From IMG/VR virus record IMGVR_UViG_3300042987_002787, positions 1 to 62,534 of that record: a DNA stretch of 62,534 bases; one strand, 5' to 3'. This DNA is from a virus. Below the pieces are notes generated by a model. It was not told the origin of the DNA. It worked only from the letters and a program-made list of their open reading frames with translations, and ran no database searches. Positions 26,776 through 33,910 of this stretch are shown here, in pieces; position 1 is the first letter of the stretch, and every line of letters begins with the position of its first letter. The position numbers were made by a program, and so were the translations under genes.

Positions 26776-26883
26776 TCAACCCCACAGATATTTTATCATT
26801 GATGCCATAGCCAGCAAATAGGTTAGACCTTTACCGATTGTAAATAGACCTACCCACCACAATTCCATTTCATGTTCACTCAT
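26776..26883 (-). CDS. 35-aa membrane protein
   Basis: MSEHEMELWWVGLFTIGKGL followed by TYLLAMASMIKYLWG: one membrane helix. It ends 3 nt before the next array gene starts and follows the secreted protein gene. Function unknown. Confidence 0.55.
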   Translation of the reverse strand: MSEHEMELWWVGLFTIGKGLTYLLAMASMIKYLWG

Positions 26884-26889
26884 TTTAAA

Positions 26890-27060
26890 TTATCCCTTCT
26901 CAATACAAGTGGTCCGAAGAATATTACCAGGATGCGGCTTATTCAGCAGCACCCAATTCTGAGCATTTTCACACGCCGATTTGGTACCAAATTCTTGCAT
27001 TGTAAAACCAAAAGGATATGATCCTGCGGACTGGAATGCTATAATAAGAATCCATTTCAT
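26890..27060 (-). CDS. Small secreted two-Cys protein, family member
   Basis: 56 aa: a short hydrophobic leader (MKWILIIAFQSAGS) and a mature part with one Cys in the middle and one near the end (KSACENAQNW, TTCIEKG). The same plan is seen in four other genes of the window. Exported by inference; function unknown. Confidence 0.6.
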   Translation of the reverse strand: MKWILIIAFQSAGSYPFGFTMQEFGTKSACENAQNWVLLNKPHPGNILRTTCIEKG

Positions 27061-27245
27061 TCTGTTACTCCAAAATGGTCTAATACATCAAGTGCCGACT
27101 TTGGTCCAACTCGTTTATGAACAACATCAGCACATTCTCTCACAATCAACTCGGCAAACTTTTTACAAAAGTCAGCATCAATATGCTTGTCCCCTGGAAT
27201 AGTTCGTCCAGCCTCTAGCATTAGTTCTTGAATTCGTTCGTTCAT
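27057..27245 (-). CDS. Paralogue array member 4
   Basis: 62 aa from MNERIQELMLEAGRTIPGDK. It contains KKFAELIVRECADVVHKR and ends DHFGVTE. Its first half is nearly identical to the 28599-28817 gene. ATGA overlaps on both sides. Confidence 0.68.
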   Translation of the reverse strand: MNERIQELMLEAGRTIPGDKHIDADFCKKFAELIVRECADVVHKRVGPKSALDVLDHFGVTE

Positions 27246-27421
27246 TTTCTGTCCTTCCACATTTCAATCGCCTGCTTCAATTGATCCATTTGATCAAGTC
27301 GAATATCATCCATAATACCCATACCAATATACTCTGAATTCATATTGCGTTCAGTCATCTTCCAGAGTATATCATATTGCTTCTGAAGTGTATTAATCAC
27401 CACATCATAATCTTCTGTCAT
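27242..27421 (-). CDS. 59-aa hypothetical protein
   Basis: MTEDYDVVINTLQKQYDILW ... KQAIEMWKDRK. A small acidic, helical protein in the paralogue array operon, coupled to the following gene by AATGA. Function unknown. Confidence 0.6.
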   Translation of the reverse strand: MTEDYDVVINTLQKQYDILWKMTERNMNSEYIGMGIMDDIRLDQMDQLKQAIEMWKDRK

Positions 27422-27633
27422 AGTTTGAATGCTTTCTGATATAGTTGCAACTCTTTACTCGGTACCCATTCTTCCATATCCGAATCAGCAGTAGAGGAAA
27501 GACGCAGAAACGAATAATCTGTAAAATCAAACTTACCATTGTTTCTTACTACACGAACAAAAATATCACACGGGTTACCATCCTCATCTGTGCGTGGTCC
27601 TCTGACCAAAACGAATTCTGTGTTAGGTGTCAT
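27418..27633 (-). CDS. 71-aa hypothetical protein
   Basis: MTPNTEFVLVRGPRTDEDGN ... a small beta-rich domain followed by a Tyr/Lys helix. ATGA overlaps at both ends show it is translated with the array. Function unknown. Confidence 0.6.
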   Translation of the reverse strand: MTPNTEFVLVRGPRTDEDGNPCDIFVRVVRNNGKFDFTDYSFLRLSSTADSDMEEWVPSKELQLYQKAFKL

Positions 27634-27890
27634 TCTTCAACTCCGAAATGTAATATACCACCATCACCGTTATCAAAGTGATTTTCTATACGCTGGGCAT
27701 AATGGTCACCTTCTTTGGTACCATCCATTACAGCCTTAACACATTCAAACACAATCAACTCGGCGAACTTTTGTTCAAACATTTCATTATAATACTTTGT
27801 AGACCATTCAGTAGGGTCTTGACTGTTTTCTACTTCCCCGAAAGCATACTGTCTAGCCTCAACGGCAAGTTTTTCAATTCGTTCGTTCAT
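27630..27890 (-). CDS. Paralogue array member 5
   Basis: 86 aa from MNERIEKLAVEARQYAFGEV. It keeps FEQKFAELIVFECVKAVMDG and the end LHFGVEE, with a 10-residue insert before the end. An upstream Met 5 codons earlier lies inside the neighbouring gene. Confidence 0.68.
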   Translation of the reverse strand: MNERIEKLAVEARQYAFGEVENSQDPTEWSTKYYNEMFEQKFAELIVFECVKAVMDGTKEGDHYAQRIENHFDNGDGGILHFGVEE

Positions 27891-28077
27891 CTGGATCTTT
27901 CTCATAACAAGTTAAACATACAGCATCCGATCGTGGTCCCATGGTAGGACTAATAGCACCTTGACAATATCTACAAAGTATAAATGCCTGTGTGACTATA
28001 CTGCCTTTTGGAGATTCATACAATGAGTAGAATCCTTCTTCACGCTCAGTATAGCCGATTAGTTCTTGTTCGTTCAT
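27874..28077 (-). CDS. Zinc-ribbon-like small protein
   Basis: 67 aa from MNEQELIGYTEREEGFYSLY. Two Cys pairs (LCRYC, VCLTC) 20 residues apart suggest a zinc ribbon. It is translated in the array operon with a 4-nt overlap on its upstream side. Function unknown. Confidence 0.62.
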   Translation of the reverse strand: MNEQELIGYTEREEGFYSLYESPKGSIVTQAFILCRYCQGAISPTMGPRSDAVCLTCYEKDPDERTN

Positions 28078-28172
28078 AGTCCAAGTCTTCCTAATATATT
28101 GCCCAACCACATCATTCCAACTCCAAGCATAATGGTGCCAACGATTAGTATTTTGATTTCAGTTCTATTCAT
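28074..28172 (-). CDS. 32-aa membrane protein
   Basis: MNRTEIKILIVGTIMLGVGM followed by MWLGNILGRLGL, a single membrane helix. ATGA overlaps with both neighbours support translation. Function unknown. Confidence 0.55.
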   Translation of the reverse strand: MNRTEIKILIVGTIMLGVGMMWLGNILGRLGL

Positions 28173-28402
28173 TCTTCAACTCCGAAATGTTCAGCAATAA
28201 ATTGTTTCACAGTAATTGCACCCGATGCCTCAACATCACACTCATGAGTCACAAAACTCATCTCCGTAACCTCGCACATACGCATACATTCCCGAACAAT
28301 CAACTCAGCGAATTTTACAGGATCCAATTCACCACAAACATAGTCTCCACCATCTTCGATGACAATAGCCTGGTCATACAGTTCAGCAATTCGTTCGTTC
28401 AC
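28169..28402 (-). CDS. Paralogue array member 6
   Basis: 77 aa, MNERIAELYDQAIVIEDGGD ... KFAELIVRECMRMCEVTEMS ... IAEHFGVEE. It shows the full array pattern. Confidence 0.68.
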   Translation of the reverse strand: MNERIAELYDQAIVIEDGGDYVCGELDPVKFAELIVRECMRMCEVTEMSFVTHECDVEASGAITVKQFIAEHFGVEE

Positions 28403-28602
28403 GATTCAACTCCATATTCTGTATAAAGTTTACCCAACTCTGCTCGTACTCGTTCAGCCATTGGTCTATACTTGGCGGGATGGATAGGATGATATACCCA
28501 CTCCATACCACCCCATATCTTACTACTGTCCAATAGCCTATCTAAATCTGCTAGTAGTTGGAATCTAGGATCTGCCCACATGGCTTCAACTTTTTCGTTC
28601 AC
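28399..28602 (-). CDS. 67-aa protein within the paralogue array
   Basis: MNEKVEAMWADPRFQLLADL ... it shares only the MNE start and the end YGVES with the array; the centre is different (Trp/Pro/Tyr-rich). ATGA overlaps at both ends. Confidence 0.62.
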   Translation of the reverse strand: MNEKVEAMWADPRFQLLADLDRLLDSSKIWGGMEWVYHPIHPAKYRPMAERVRAELGKLYTEYGVES

Positions 28603-28817
28603 GATTCAACTCCGAAATGTTCGGCTACACGACAGATGCGGTCAATCACTTCAGTCATTCTACCATCACCTGGTTCAGGCAAGTCTCGTCCAAACACATC
28701 CATACACTCCAAGACTACCAGTCCTGCTAATTTATTAGCAAAGTCAGCATCAATGTGTTTGTTGCCTGGAATAGTTTTTCCAGCCTCTATCATTAGTTCG
28801 GTAATTCGTTCGTTCAT
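28599..28817 (-). CDS. Paralogue array member 7, mosaic
   Basis: 72 aa. The first half (MNERITELMIEAGKTIPGNK) matches the 27057-27245 gene; the second half (LECMDVFGRDLPEPGDGRMT) matches the 26548-26772 gene almost exactly. It therefore looks like a recombinant of two neighbours. Confidence 0.7.
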   Translation of the reverse strand: MNERITELMIEAGKTIPGNKHIDADFANKLAGLVVLECMDVFGRDLPEPGDGRMTEVIDRICRVAEHFGVES

Positions 28818-29654
28818 TTAAACCTCCACATATTTAAGTTGAAACTGTTCGGCACGAGCTTCGTACCCATCGTAACCACGCGGATTGCAAACAACACGAG
28901 TAGTGCCAATCATGTAGTCAAAATCCTCGTGTGTGTGTCCATGCGTCCACAATCTAATTTGTCTACGATCCAAAATAAAATCATCTAAATTGGAACTATA
29001 AGCACCATTCATGACAATCTCGTTTTTGTATCTAGGATGAGTACTGGCCTTGCTTGGAGCATGATGGCCAACTACTACAACAGGCAAATCAGGATGTTGT
29101 TCTAAAACTGCATCCAATCCACGCTTAAACTCATAATGATCCTCTACTGCATCTTCGGGCATGAGTACCTTCTTGCCTTCTTCGCTGGTATTTTTGATGC
29201 AATTAAAGTCATTCATCATCATACGAATACGATGCATTGTCATAGGATCTTCGCCGTTCATATTGGTCCACAATGTACCACCGTAGAACAATATACCATC
29301 AATGATTCGCCATTCTTTGTCCAAAAAATACACATTAGATAAAGGTTCAAATGCTTGGCGAATTGTTTTAGCACTAGTAGCAAAGTCACCATGATAGTGT
29401 TCATGATTGCCCATGATAAGAACTACATGCGGAAATCTTTCTGCGCAACGACTAACAAAATTGACATATCGTTCTGCACGGGCACGAGCAGTGGCAGTCA
29501 CGGCCACCACACCCGAATCATCATACATAAAGTCGCGCAACTCAGCTGCAATGAAAATATCGCCGCCCAGAACTAGAACATCAGCACCTTCGGTGTTCTC
29601 TAGTTCTAGGTCTCCAAACTCTAAGTGGAGGTCTGAGCAAACTGCGATTTTCAT
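28818..29654 (-). CDS. Calcineurin-like metallophosphoesterase
   Basis: 278 aa. The metal motifs are in order: CSDLHLEF (DxH), VLGGDIF (GD), LIMGNHEHY (GNHE), VVGHHAP (GH), and WTHGHTHED (GHxH). The substrate is unknown; these enzymes cut phosphodiesters or monoesters. It is the first gene upstream of the paralogue array and is more GC-rich than average for the window. Confidence 0.87.
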   Translation of the reverse strand: MKIAVCSDLHLEFGDLELENTEGADVLVLGGDIFIAAELRDFMYDDSGVVAVTATARARAERYVNFVSRCAERFPHVVLIMGNHEHYHGDFATSAKTIRQAFEPLSNVYFLDKEWRIIDGILFYGGTLWTNMNGEDPMTMHRIRMMMNDFNCIKNTSEEGKKVLMPEDAVEDHYEFKRGLDAVLEQHPDLPVVVVGHHAPSKASTHPRYKNEIVMNGAYSSNLDDFILDRRQIRLWTHGHTHEDFDYMIGTTRVVCNPRGYDGYEARAEQFQLKYVEV

Positions 29655-29655
29655 A

Positions 29656-29826
29656 TTACGTCCATTTCAGTGCAAAAAGTGTTGCTTGATCCTTCCGTTC
29701 AAATGTAAATTCATACATATTGCCCGGAAAATTGTGCTGTATAATGTAACCACCTGTACCAAATTCTTGACTGGCCCAAACGATTGCATCATATGCTTTT
29801 GTGTTAGGAATAGTAATTTTATTCAT
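29656..29826 (-). CDS. Small conserved phage protein
   Basis: 56 aa, MNKITIPNTKAYDAIVWASQ ... FERKDQATLFALKWT. A compact alpha/beta protein resembling small T4-like phage proteins. Its stop codon overlaps nothing, and the next gene starts 2 nt further on. Function unknown. Confidence 0.6.
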   Translation of the reverse strand: MNKITIPNTKAYDAIVWASQEFGTGGYIIQHNFPGNMYEFTFERKDQATLFALKWT

Positions 29827-29859
29827 ACACGTAGTATAGCATAAAAATCATTAAGTGTC

Positions 29860-29867
29860 TATAAATA
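29860..29867 (+). promoter_or_regulatory. Late promoter, plus strand
   Basis: A perfect TATAAATA, 15 nt before the ATG of the 65-aa gene; the leader has AAAAGGAT as ribosome site. Confidence 0.68.
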
Positions 29868-29882
29868 TCCAAAAGGATCCGT

Positions 29883-30080
29883 ATGTGGTTATTATTAATT
29901 ATTGTACTTAGCTCAGAACCACCATATAACCATAGAGGTACAGTTCAAAACTTTTACATTTCCGAAAGTGAATGTAGAACCGAACTGTCCAAAGCAACCC
30001 AGGCATTATACTTAAAAGGTACACAAGTCACAGGTAGTTGTGAATTTAGAGAATATTTAACACCTAAGCGGACCTTTTAA
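29883..30080 (+). CDS. Small secreted two-Cys protein, family member
   Basis: 65 aa, leader MWLLLIIVLSSEP, then Cys in SESECRTELSKATQ and Cys in TGSCEFREYL. Same layout as the 26890, 41223, 45172 and 51778 genes. It is transcribed from a perfect late box. Confidence 0.6.
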   Translation: MWLLLIIVLSSEPPYNHRGTVQNFYISESECRTELSKATQALYLKGTQVTGSCEFREYLTPKRTF

Positions 30081-30290
30081 ATGAAAACACATATTGCATC
30101 ATTACTAGAAAAATTTGCTTCTGTAACCAAATATCAACCAGCAGATAACGATAAACAGATACAAGCGATAGCATTACTGGTTGCACTTGATATTTTAAAA
30201 ACCATATTACATGATAAAAGCTTAGGTGCAGCCAGAATCGACTTAATCAAACGCATAGCAGCCACTTATGAAATAGAAATGCCACTTTAA
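30081..30290 (+). CDS. Small helical hypothetical protein
   Basis: 69 aa, MKTHIASLLEKFASVTKYQP ... RIAATYEIEMPL. It starts immediately after the stop of the secreted protein gene. All-helical, soluble. Function unknown. Confidence 0.6.
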   Translation: MKTHIASLLEKFASVTKYQPADNDKQIQAIALLVALDILKTILHDKSLGAARIDLIKRIAATYEIEMPL

Positions 30291-30652
30291 CTTTTTTTAA
30301 GAATATTAAATACCTTTTGTTTTTCCAGTAACTGGCGTTCTAGTTCAACATATCGTTGTCTAAGTTCGGCCAATTCTAACCATTCCTTTTCCAAATCTGG
30401 ATTTGGTTTCAATATACTCAATCTAGCTTCAATACTTTCGAACCATTCACGCATATCCCTGTCTTGCCAGGTAATATTACCTTCAAATACAGCATCTCCC
30501 TGCACATGGATTTTCGCTGCTTTTTGAGTCAAACTTGGTCCTGTCCAGGTATAATCTGCATTCGTGCCAAATACCGAATAGGTGCCACCCGAGCCACCAA
30601 TAATAGCATTACCGTATGTTGCTGGATTGAGTGGATCGTATTGACTGCTCAT
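30287..30652 (-). CDS. Conserved phage protein with coiled-coil end
   Basis: 121 aa. A Gly/Tyr-rich N-terminus, a beta motif (AKIHVQGDAVFEGNITWQDR), then a coiled coil (LAELRQRYVELERQLLEKQK). Proteins with this beta motif and coil are found in marine T4-like phages, probably virion-associated. It converges with the plus-strand pair (4-nt overlap). Confidence 0.7.
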   Translation of the reverse strand: MSSQYDPLNPATYGNAIIGGSGGTYSVFGTNADYTWTGPSLTQKAAKIHVQGDAVFEGNITWQDRDMREWFESIEARLSILKPNPDLEKEWLELAELRQRYVELERQLLEKQKVFNILKKS

Positions 30653-30828
30653 TTGATCTTGACCATGCTATTTTTTCTAATCCAGTTCACTCTACGATGC
30701 GGATCCGACTCACGCCACACGCCGATAAATGGTTCGCCGTCGATATCTTTTTCGTAGATGTTACTAGTGGTGAAAACTTCACCTGTTCGCAAATTTTTAA
30801 CTCGATAAATTTTTTCAGGTTTACGCAT
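30649..30828 (-). CDS. Small basic hypothetical protein
   Basis: 59 aa from MRKPEKIYRVKNLRTGEVFT; the longer frame starts before the expected transcription start. A small beta domain. A sigma70 promoter lies 18 nt upstream and ATGA couples it to the next gene. Confidence 0.6.
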   Translation of the reverse strand: MRKPEKIYRVKNLRTGEVFTTSNIYEKDIDGEPFIGVWRESDPHRRVNWIRKNSMVKIK

Positions 30829-30845
30829 ATAGACCTCACTTGTAT

Positions 30846-30874
30846 ATTTTAGCTTCACTTAACGACTATGTCAA
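30846..30874 (-). promoter_or_regulatory. Sigma70-like promoter
   Basis: TTGACA, 17-nt spacer, TAAAAT. Confidence 0.68.
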
Positions 30875-30875
30875 C

Positions 30876-30897
30876 AAAAAACGGGCCGAAGCCCGTT
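30876..30897 (-). terminator. Terminator after tRNA-fMet-like gene
   Basis: ACGGGC, TTCG loop, GCCCGT, then six T on the minus strand. It separates the tRNA block from the next promoter. Confidence 0.82.
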
Positions 30898-30907
30898 TCA
30901 AATTTGG

Positions 30908-30981
30908 TTGCGGAGAACAGGAATCGAACCTGATGTCTTTAGCTTATGAGACTAACGAGTAAACCGTTTCTCCCCTCCGCC
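30908..30981 (-). tRNA. tRNA-Met(CAT), initiator-like
   Basis: The 3' end reads CGCAACCA as in bacterial fMet, and position 1 (G) cannot pair with A72, an initiator hallmark. Anticodon loop CTCATAA. The anticodon stem (TTAGT/GCTAA) lacks the three G-C pairs of normal initiators. CCA is encoded. Confidence 0.85.
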
Positions 30982-30987
30982 ATTATT

Positions 30988-31065
30988 TTATCTAAAACGT
31001 TTTAGCAACTGTTTAAAACGCCATTTAATGTAATATGGAATTTCACGCAATGGTATCGGAAACAT
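30988..31065 (-). CDS. 25-aa basic peptide
   Basis: MFPIPLREIPYYIKWRFKQL followed by LKRFR. TAATG coupling to the upstream gene. Similar short PYYIKW peptides occur in other phages. Function unknown. Confidence 0.5.
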   Translation of the reverse strand: MFPIPLREIPYYIKWRFKQLLKRFR

Positions 31066-31256
31066 TATGCCGTATCCTTGTTTGTGTATTCTTTCATGTA
31101 GAAAAATACTTCATCTACTGCAATGGCTAACCATCCGCAAAAAGCGGTGATGTTAGCATGCACTGCCGGCATGTTGTCGGCACCGTATGCGACCACTGCA
31201 TTGAATGCTACTGCCAAAACTACAAAAATTGGAACGCCTACTCTAAGATATCTCAT
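31065..31256 (-). CDS. Small membrane protein
   Basis: 63 aa, with a hydrophobic N-terminal helix (about 6-26) and a second weak one (about 36-50). Coupled by TAATG to the following peptide. It lies between two tRNA genes. Function unknown. Confidence 0.58.
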   Translation of the reverse strand: MRYLRVGVPIFVVLAVAFNAVVAYGADNMPAVHANITAFCGWLAIAVDEVFFYMKEYTNKDTA

Positions 31257-31281
31257 TTTTGAATTCCTTAAAAATTGTTGG

Positions 31282-31352
31282 CTCCGGTGGAGAGAATCGA
31301 ACTCCCACTAACGGTTTTGGAGACCGCCGCACTGCCATTATACTACACCGGA
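31282..31352 (-). tRNA. tRNA-Trp(CCA)
   Basis: Acceptor TCCGGTG/CACCGGA, discriminator G, anticodon loop CTCCAAA with stem GCGGT/ACCGT, T arm with TTCGATT. Confidence 0.92.
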
Positions 31353-31361
31353 ATCATTGCT

Positions 31362-31604
31362 TTAATATTTCTTCAATCGTTCCTCGATAGCATCCATGCT
31401 TTCTTTAATGCTTTCGTCCATCTTAAGTTTACTCAACATCAATTCATACATTGTATAAACCAAAAAAAGACCAATTAAACAACCAAAAATTAATGGAGCA
31501 TCGGCGCTAAAAAAGTGAGCAATTGCTACTATAGCAAATGCACCTGAAAAAATAGCTGCTAACACACCAATAGTATAAATTGCTGCTTTAAGTCGAATGT
31601 TCAT
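31362..31604 (-). CDS. Two-helix membrane protein
   Basis: 80 aa with two membrane helices (about 7-30 and 37-54) and a charged amphipathic C-terminus (MDESIKESMDAIEERLKKY). CTAGGAG ribosome site and sigma70 promoter upstream. Function unknown. Confidence 0.65.
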   Translation of the reverse strand: MNIRLKAAIYTIGVLAAIFSGAFAIVAIAHFFSADAPLIFGCLIGLFLVYTMYELMLSKLKMDESIKESMDAIEERLKKY

Positions 31605-31636
31605 AAAAAAACTCCTAGTTAGTTAATGTACTTAAC

Positions 31637-31665
31637 AGTTTACTTGAAGTTCTCTTTTGTGTCAA
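31637..31665 (-). promoter_or_regulatory. Sigma70-like promoter
   Basis: TTGACA, 17-nt spacer, TAAACT, before the two-helix membrane protein and tRNA-Trp. Confidence 0.68.
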
Positions 31666-31757
31666 TGGTAGTTGCCTTGAAAACAATGCCGAAGTTCATG
31701 ACCTAAATCGTGTATGGTGGCCTTGTTTCTGGTGATGATTGTACACTCGGTGCCTTC
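31662..31757 (-). other. In-frame continuation after an amber codon: HExxH protease-like end
   Basis: After the TAG that ends the 31758-31988 gene, the same frame stays open for 31 residues: EGTECTIITRNKATIHDLGH then ELRHCFQGNYH. HELRH is a zinc-metalloprotease-type motif, and the two parts read as one family: EACSFWN, then ECTIIT..., then LGHELRHCFQG. So the gene is either broken, read through, or affected by a sequence error. Confidence 0.6.
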
Positions 31758-31988
31758 CTAGTTCCAAAAACTACAGGCCTCAATGCTGTAGCCGAAACCG
31801 TTATTGCCTCTAGCACGACTTTCTGCTTCGCAAGCCTTTTGCACATCGTTTACTGTGCGCCATGTTAGTTTAATAGTTTCCGACATTTTTTTTCTAGCAT
31901 CAAACTTGGCATCAGGATCCCGCCAATTTTCTGCCGCAACATTAGTTGCAAAAAAAGCAATTGTTAAAATAGCAATTGTTTTTTTCAT
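31758..31988 (-). CDS. Secreted protein cut by an internal TAG
   Basis: 76 aa with a signal peptide (MKKTIAILTIAFFATNVAA). The mature part has Cys in VQKACEAESRARG and YSIEACSFWN. It stops at TAG directly before an in-frame stretch holding HELRH, so the visible product lacks its likely catalytic end. A strong promoter (TTGACC/TATAAT) and CTAGGAG site precede it, so it should be expressed. Confidence 0.7.
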   Translation of the reverse strand: MKKTIAILTIAFFATNVAAENWRDPDAKFDARKKMSETIKLTWRTVNDVQKACEAESRARGNNGFGYSIEACSFWN

Positions 31989-32018
31989 AACATACTCCTA
32001 GTTGTTTACTATACAGCA

Positions 32019-32047
32019 ATTATAGCAAAATCGAGATTTTTGGTCAA
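32019..32047 (-). promoter_or_regulatory. Sigma70-like promoter
   Basis: TTGACC, 17-nt spacer, TATAAT; then CTAGGAG before the secreted protein gene. Confidence 0.75.
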
Positions 32048-32055
32048 TCTGGAAT

Positions 32056-33216
32056 TTATTTAATAGCAAGCCATTCTAACAATGAGTCGGCAAATATGTT
32101 TGCATTTAGGTCGCTACGCCTTGCTACAAACTCTACCAAGAAACTTCGCAAAGATTCTACTAATTTGGGATCTGGAATTGTTACGATTGATTGTAAAATT
32201 CTTTCACGGTCTACGTCTGTAATCCGACTAGTATTAACCTGTTCAAGCCTGTGTCTTATACAATCTTTGCTAGCAGGATCAAGCACATAAGGTGCCAAGA
32301 AGCCCGGGTGATACACAAATTGATATACGAAAGGAATATCATTAAAATAGTCAACAAAATCAAAAAATGACAACAAAGTCAAATTGGTCAAAGTGCAGTT
32401 GAATTTGAAGTTGATTTTACGCTGTTGCATGATTTTGACTTTGTTTGCAAAATCTTGCCACGCGGCACCATATCTATTAAATTCGTAATTTTCTTTTATT
32501 GATTCTGCACTAACAGTAAATGTTATGTTTGTGTGGTGCTGTATGCTGTCCAAAACCTTTAAAAATCTTGATTGTGATACTCCCAGTCCTGTAAATATTT
32601 CTATGGTTTTGACATGACTGAAAAGATCAATGTTTTTTTCTAGGTTGGTATCTAATAACGGTTCGCCACCAGTGATAATCAAGTGTGTGTCGCTGTTGGT
32701 TATCTTAACTGTTTCATCAACCAATAATTGATATCGTTTACTTTTTTTTAGAACAGGTTGACTTATTTTTGTTAATAAAACATCCCTAGGGGATAATTGG
32801 TATCTGCTGTTTGTAAAATGCGGAATCTGATACTGTCCATTTTTTAAAATGTCGCGACGCCATGAACTACTATATTCTTTTGTGCAATAAGAACAGGTCA
32901 AATTACAATCGCTTGTGGATGTAAATTCAATCATGGTGGGCAGAGTGTAAACATCAAAGTGTGTTTTTTCTATACCGTTTTGATACATTCTTGGACTTAT
33001 TGCATTGTTGTCTTCTGCTGTCCAACAATTTTGTTCGCAACTGGCATTTCTCTCATTGCGTAACATCATGTTTCGTTCACGTACATTGATTTCAGTGTTA
33101 AACAGTTGTCCGGTGTTAGTACTAACCCATTCAAAGTCGATAGGATTAGGAGCCGCGGCATGACAATTGTATGTTGTATTTGATTCGGCATCAATTTTGA
33201 GATACCGAAACTTCAT
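32056..33216 (-). CDS. Radical SAM protein, twitch type
   Basis: 386 aa from MKFRYLKIDAESNTTYNCHA; an upstream ATG at 33249 is less likely. The 4Fe-4S/SAM motif is CNLTCSYC, preceded by a Cys-containing head (NASCEQNCWTAEDNN). GGEPLLDTNLEKN is the conserved GGEPL element. Similar proteins occur in T4-like marine phages with unknown substrates. A second radical SAM gene of different type lies at 42817. Confidence 0.87.
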   Translation of the reverse strand: MKFRYLKIDAESNTTYNCHAAAPNPIDFEWVSTNTGQLFNTEINVRERNMMLRNERNASCEQNCWTAEDNNAISPRMYQNGIEKTHFDVYTLPTMIEFTSTSDCNLTCSYCTKEYSSSWRRDILKNGQYQIPHFTNSRYQLSPRDVLLTKISQPVLKKSKRYQLLVDETVKITNSDTHLIITGGEPLLDTNLEKNIDLFSHVKTIEIFTGLGVSQSRFLKVLDSIQHHTNITFTVSAESIKENYEFNRYGAAWQDFANKVKIMQQRKINFKFNCTLTNLTLLSFFDFVDYFNDIPFVYQFVYHPGFLAPYVLDPASKDCIRHRLEQVNTSRITDVDRERILQSIVTIPDPKLVESLRSFLVEFVARRSDLNANIFADSLLEWLAIK

Positions 33217-33232
33217 TGAGCAGTAATAACTT

Positions 33233-33526
33233 CTATCGCTCACTGTCATCTTGGTGTAATCGATTTTGAAAAAATTTCTTCTCCTGTACCGTAGGTTCCT
33301 TGAACCATTTCCTTGGATTACCGCACATGTAACATCTAGGATCCCCGCAGTTGAAGATGTGTTTTTTATGATTTCTATGAGGCTGTGTTAAATATCGCCA
33401 CTTGTTCATTCCGCTGCTAAGTTTATGATATCCATAATTTTTAGCTAGTTGCACCTGCTTTTCGATTGCTACTTCATCTGCATATCTGCGACCGCTGTTT
33501 TTAATTTTATCGTTTTCATTTGACAT
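33233..33526 (-). CDS. Zinc-site phage protein
   Basis: 97 aa. The centre FNCGDPRCYMCGNPRKWFKE has three Cys in a CxxxxCxxC cluster. The basic, Tyr-rich N-terminus and the end VQEKKFFQNRLHQDD are typical of a phage family of unknown function. It is directly upstream of the radical SAM gene and overlaps its longest possible start. Confidence 0.72.
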   Translation of the reverse strand: MSNENDKIKNSGRRYADEVAIEKQVQLAKNYGYHKLSSGMNKWRYLTQPHRNHKKHIFNCGDPRCYMCGNPRKWFKEPTVQEKKFFQNRLHQDDSER

Positions 33527-33548
33527 ACAATCTCCTACTACTAATTGG

Positions 33549-33636
33549 CGGAAGCGGACGGAGTCGAACCCTCAAGGCGCTATTAACGCTCAACTGTTTT
33601 CAAGACAGGTACCATCGCCAATTGGTTTGCGCTTCC
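33549..33636 (-). tRNA. tRNA-Ser(TGA)
   Basis: Class II. Acceptor GGAAGCG/CGCTTCC, discriminator G, anticodon loop CTTGAAA, long variable arm, TTCGACT loop. Confidence 0.92.
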
Positions 33637-33644
33637 TATAAATA
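33637..33644 (+). promoter_or_regulatory. Late promoter, leaderless spacing
   Basis: A perfect TATAAATA, then 5 nt (AAACT), then ATG. It touches the 5' end of tRNA-Ser on the other strand. Confidence 0.68.
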
Positions 33645-33649
33645 AAACT

Positions 33650-33910
33650 ATGTTAACTGCTATTGTACTTAGCCTTGCCCTCACCGTAGAAGAACTGCCC
33701 TTATCTACATTAGAAAAATATTATTGGGATTGCGATACCTTGTTCATGAAGGGCGAAATGGGCGGCCAAGATGTTCTTAGTTGTCTAGCAATTACTGATC
33801 AATTTATACTAAAAAAATTTAAAAATAATAAGAAAAAATTTCGAGAATATTGGAACAAAAACAAATATCAAGAATGGGAAACTCGTGGTTTTATCCCCGA
33901 ACAAGTTTAG
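33650..33910 (+). CDS. Small exported phage protein
   Basis: 86 aa. A hydrophobic start (MLTAIVLSLALTVEE) is followed by LEKYYWDCDTLFMKGEMGGQ and DVLSCLAITDQF with two Cys, then a Lys-rich helix. Proteins with WDCDTLFMKGE are conserved in T4-like phages. No ribosome site is visible; the late box predicts a leaderless mRNA. Confidence 0.72.
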   Translation: MLTAIVLSLALTVEELPLSTLEKYYWDCDTLFMKGEMGGQDVLSCLAITDQFILKKFKNNKKKFREYWNKNKYQEWETRGFIPEQV

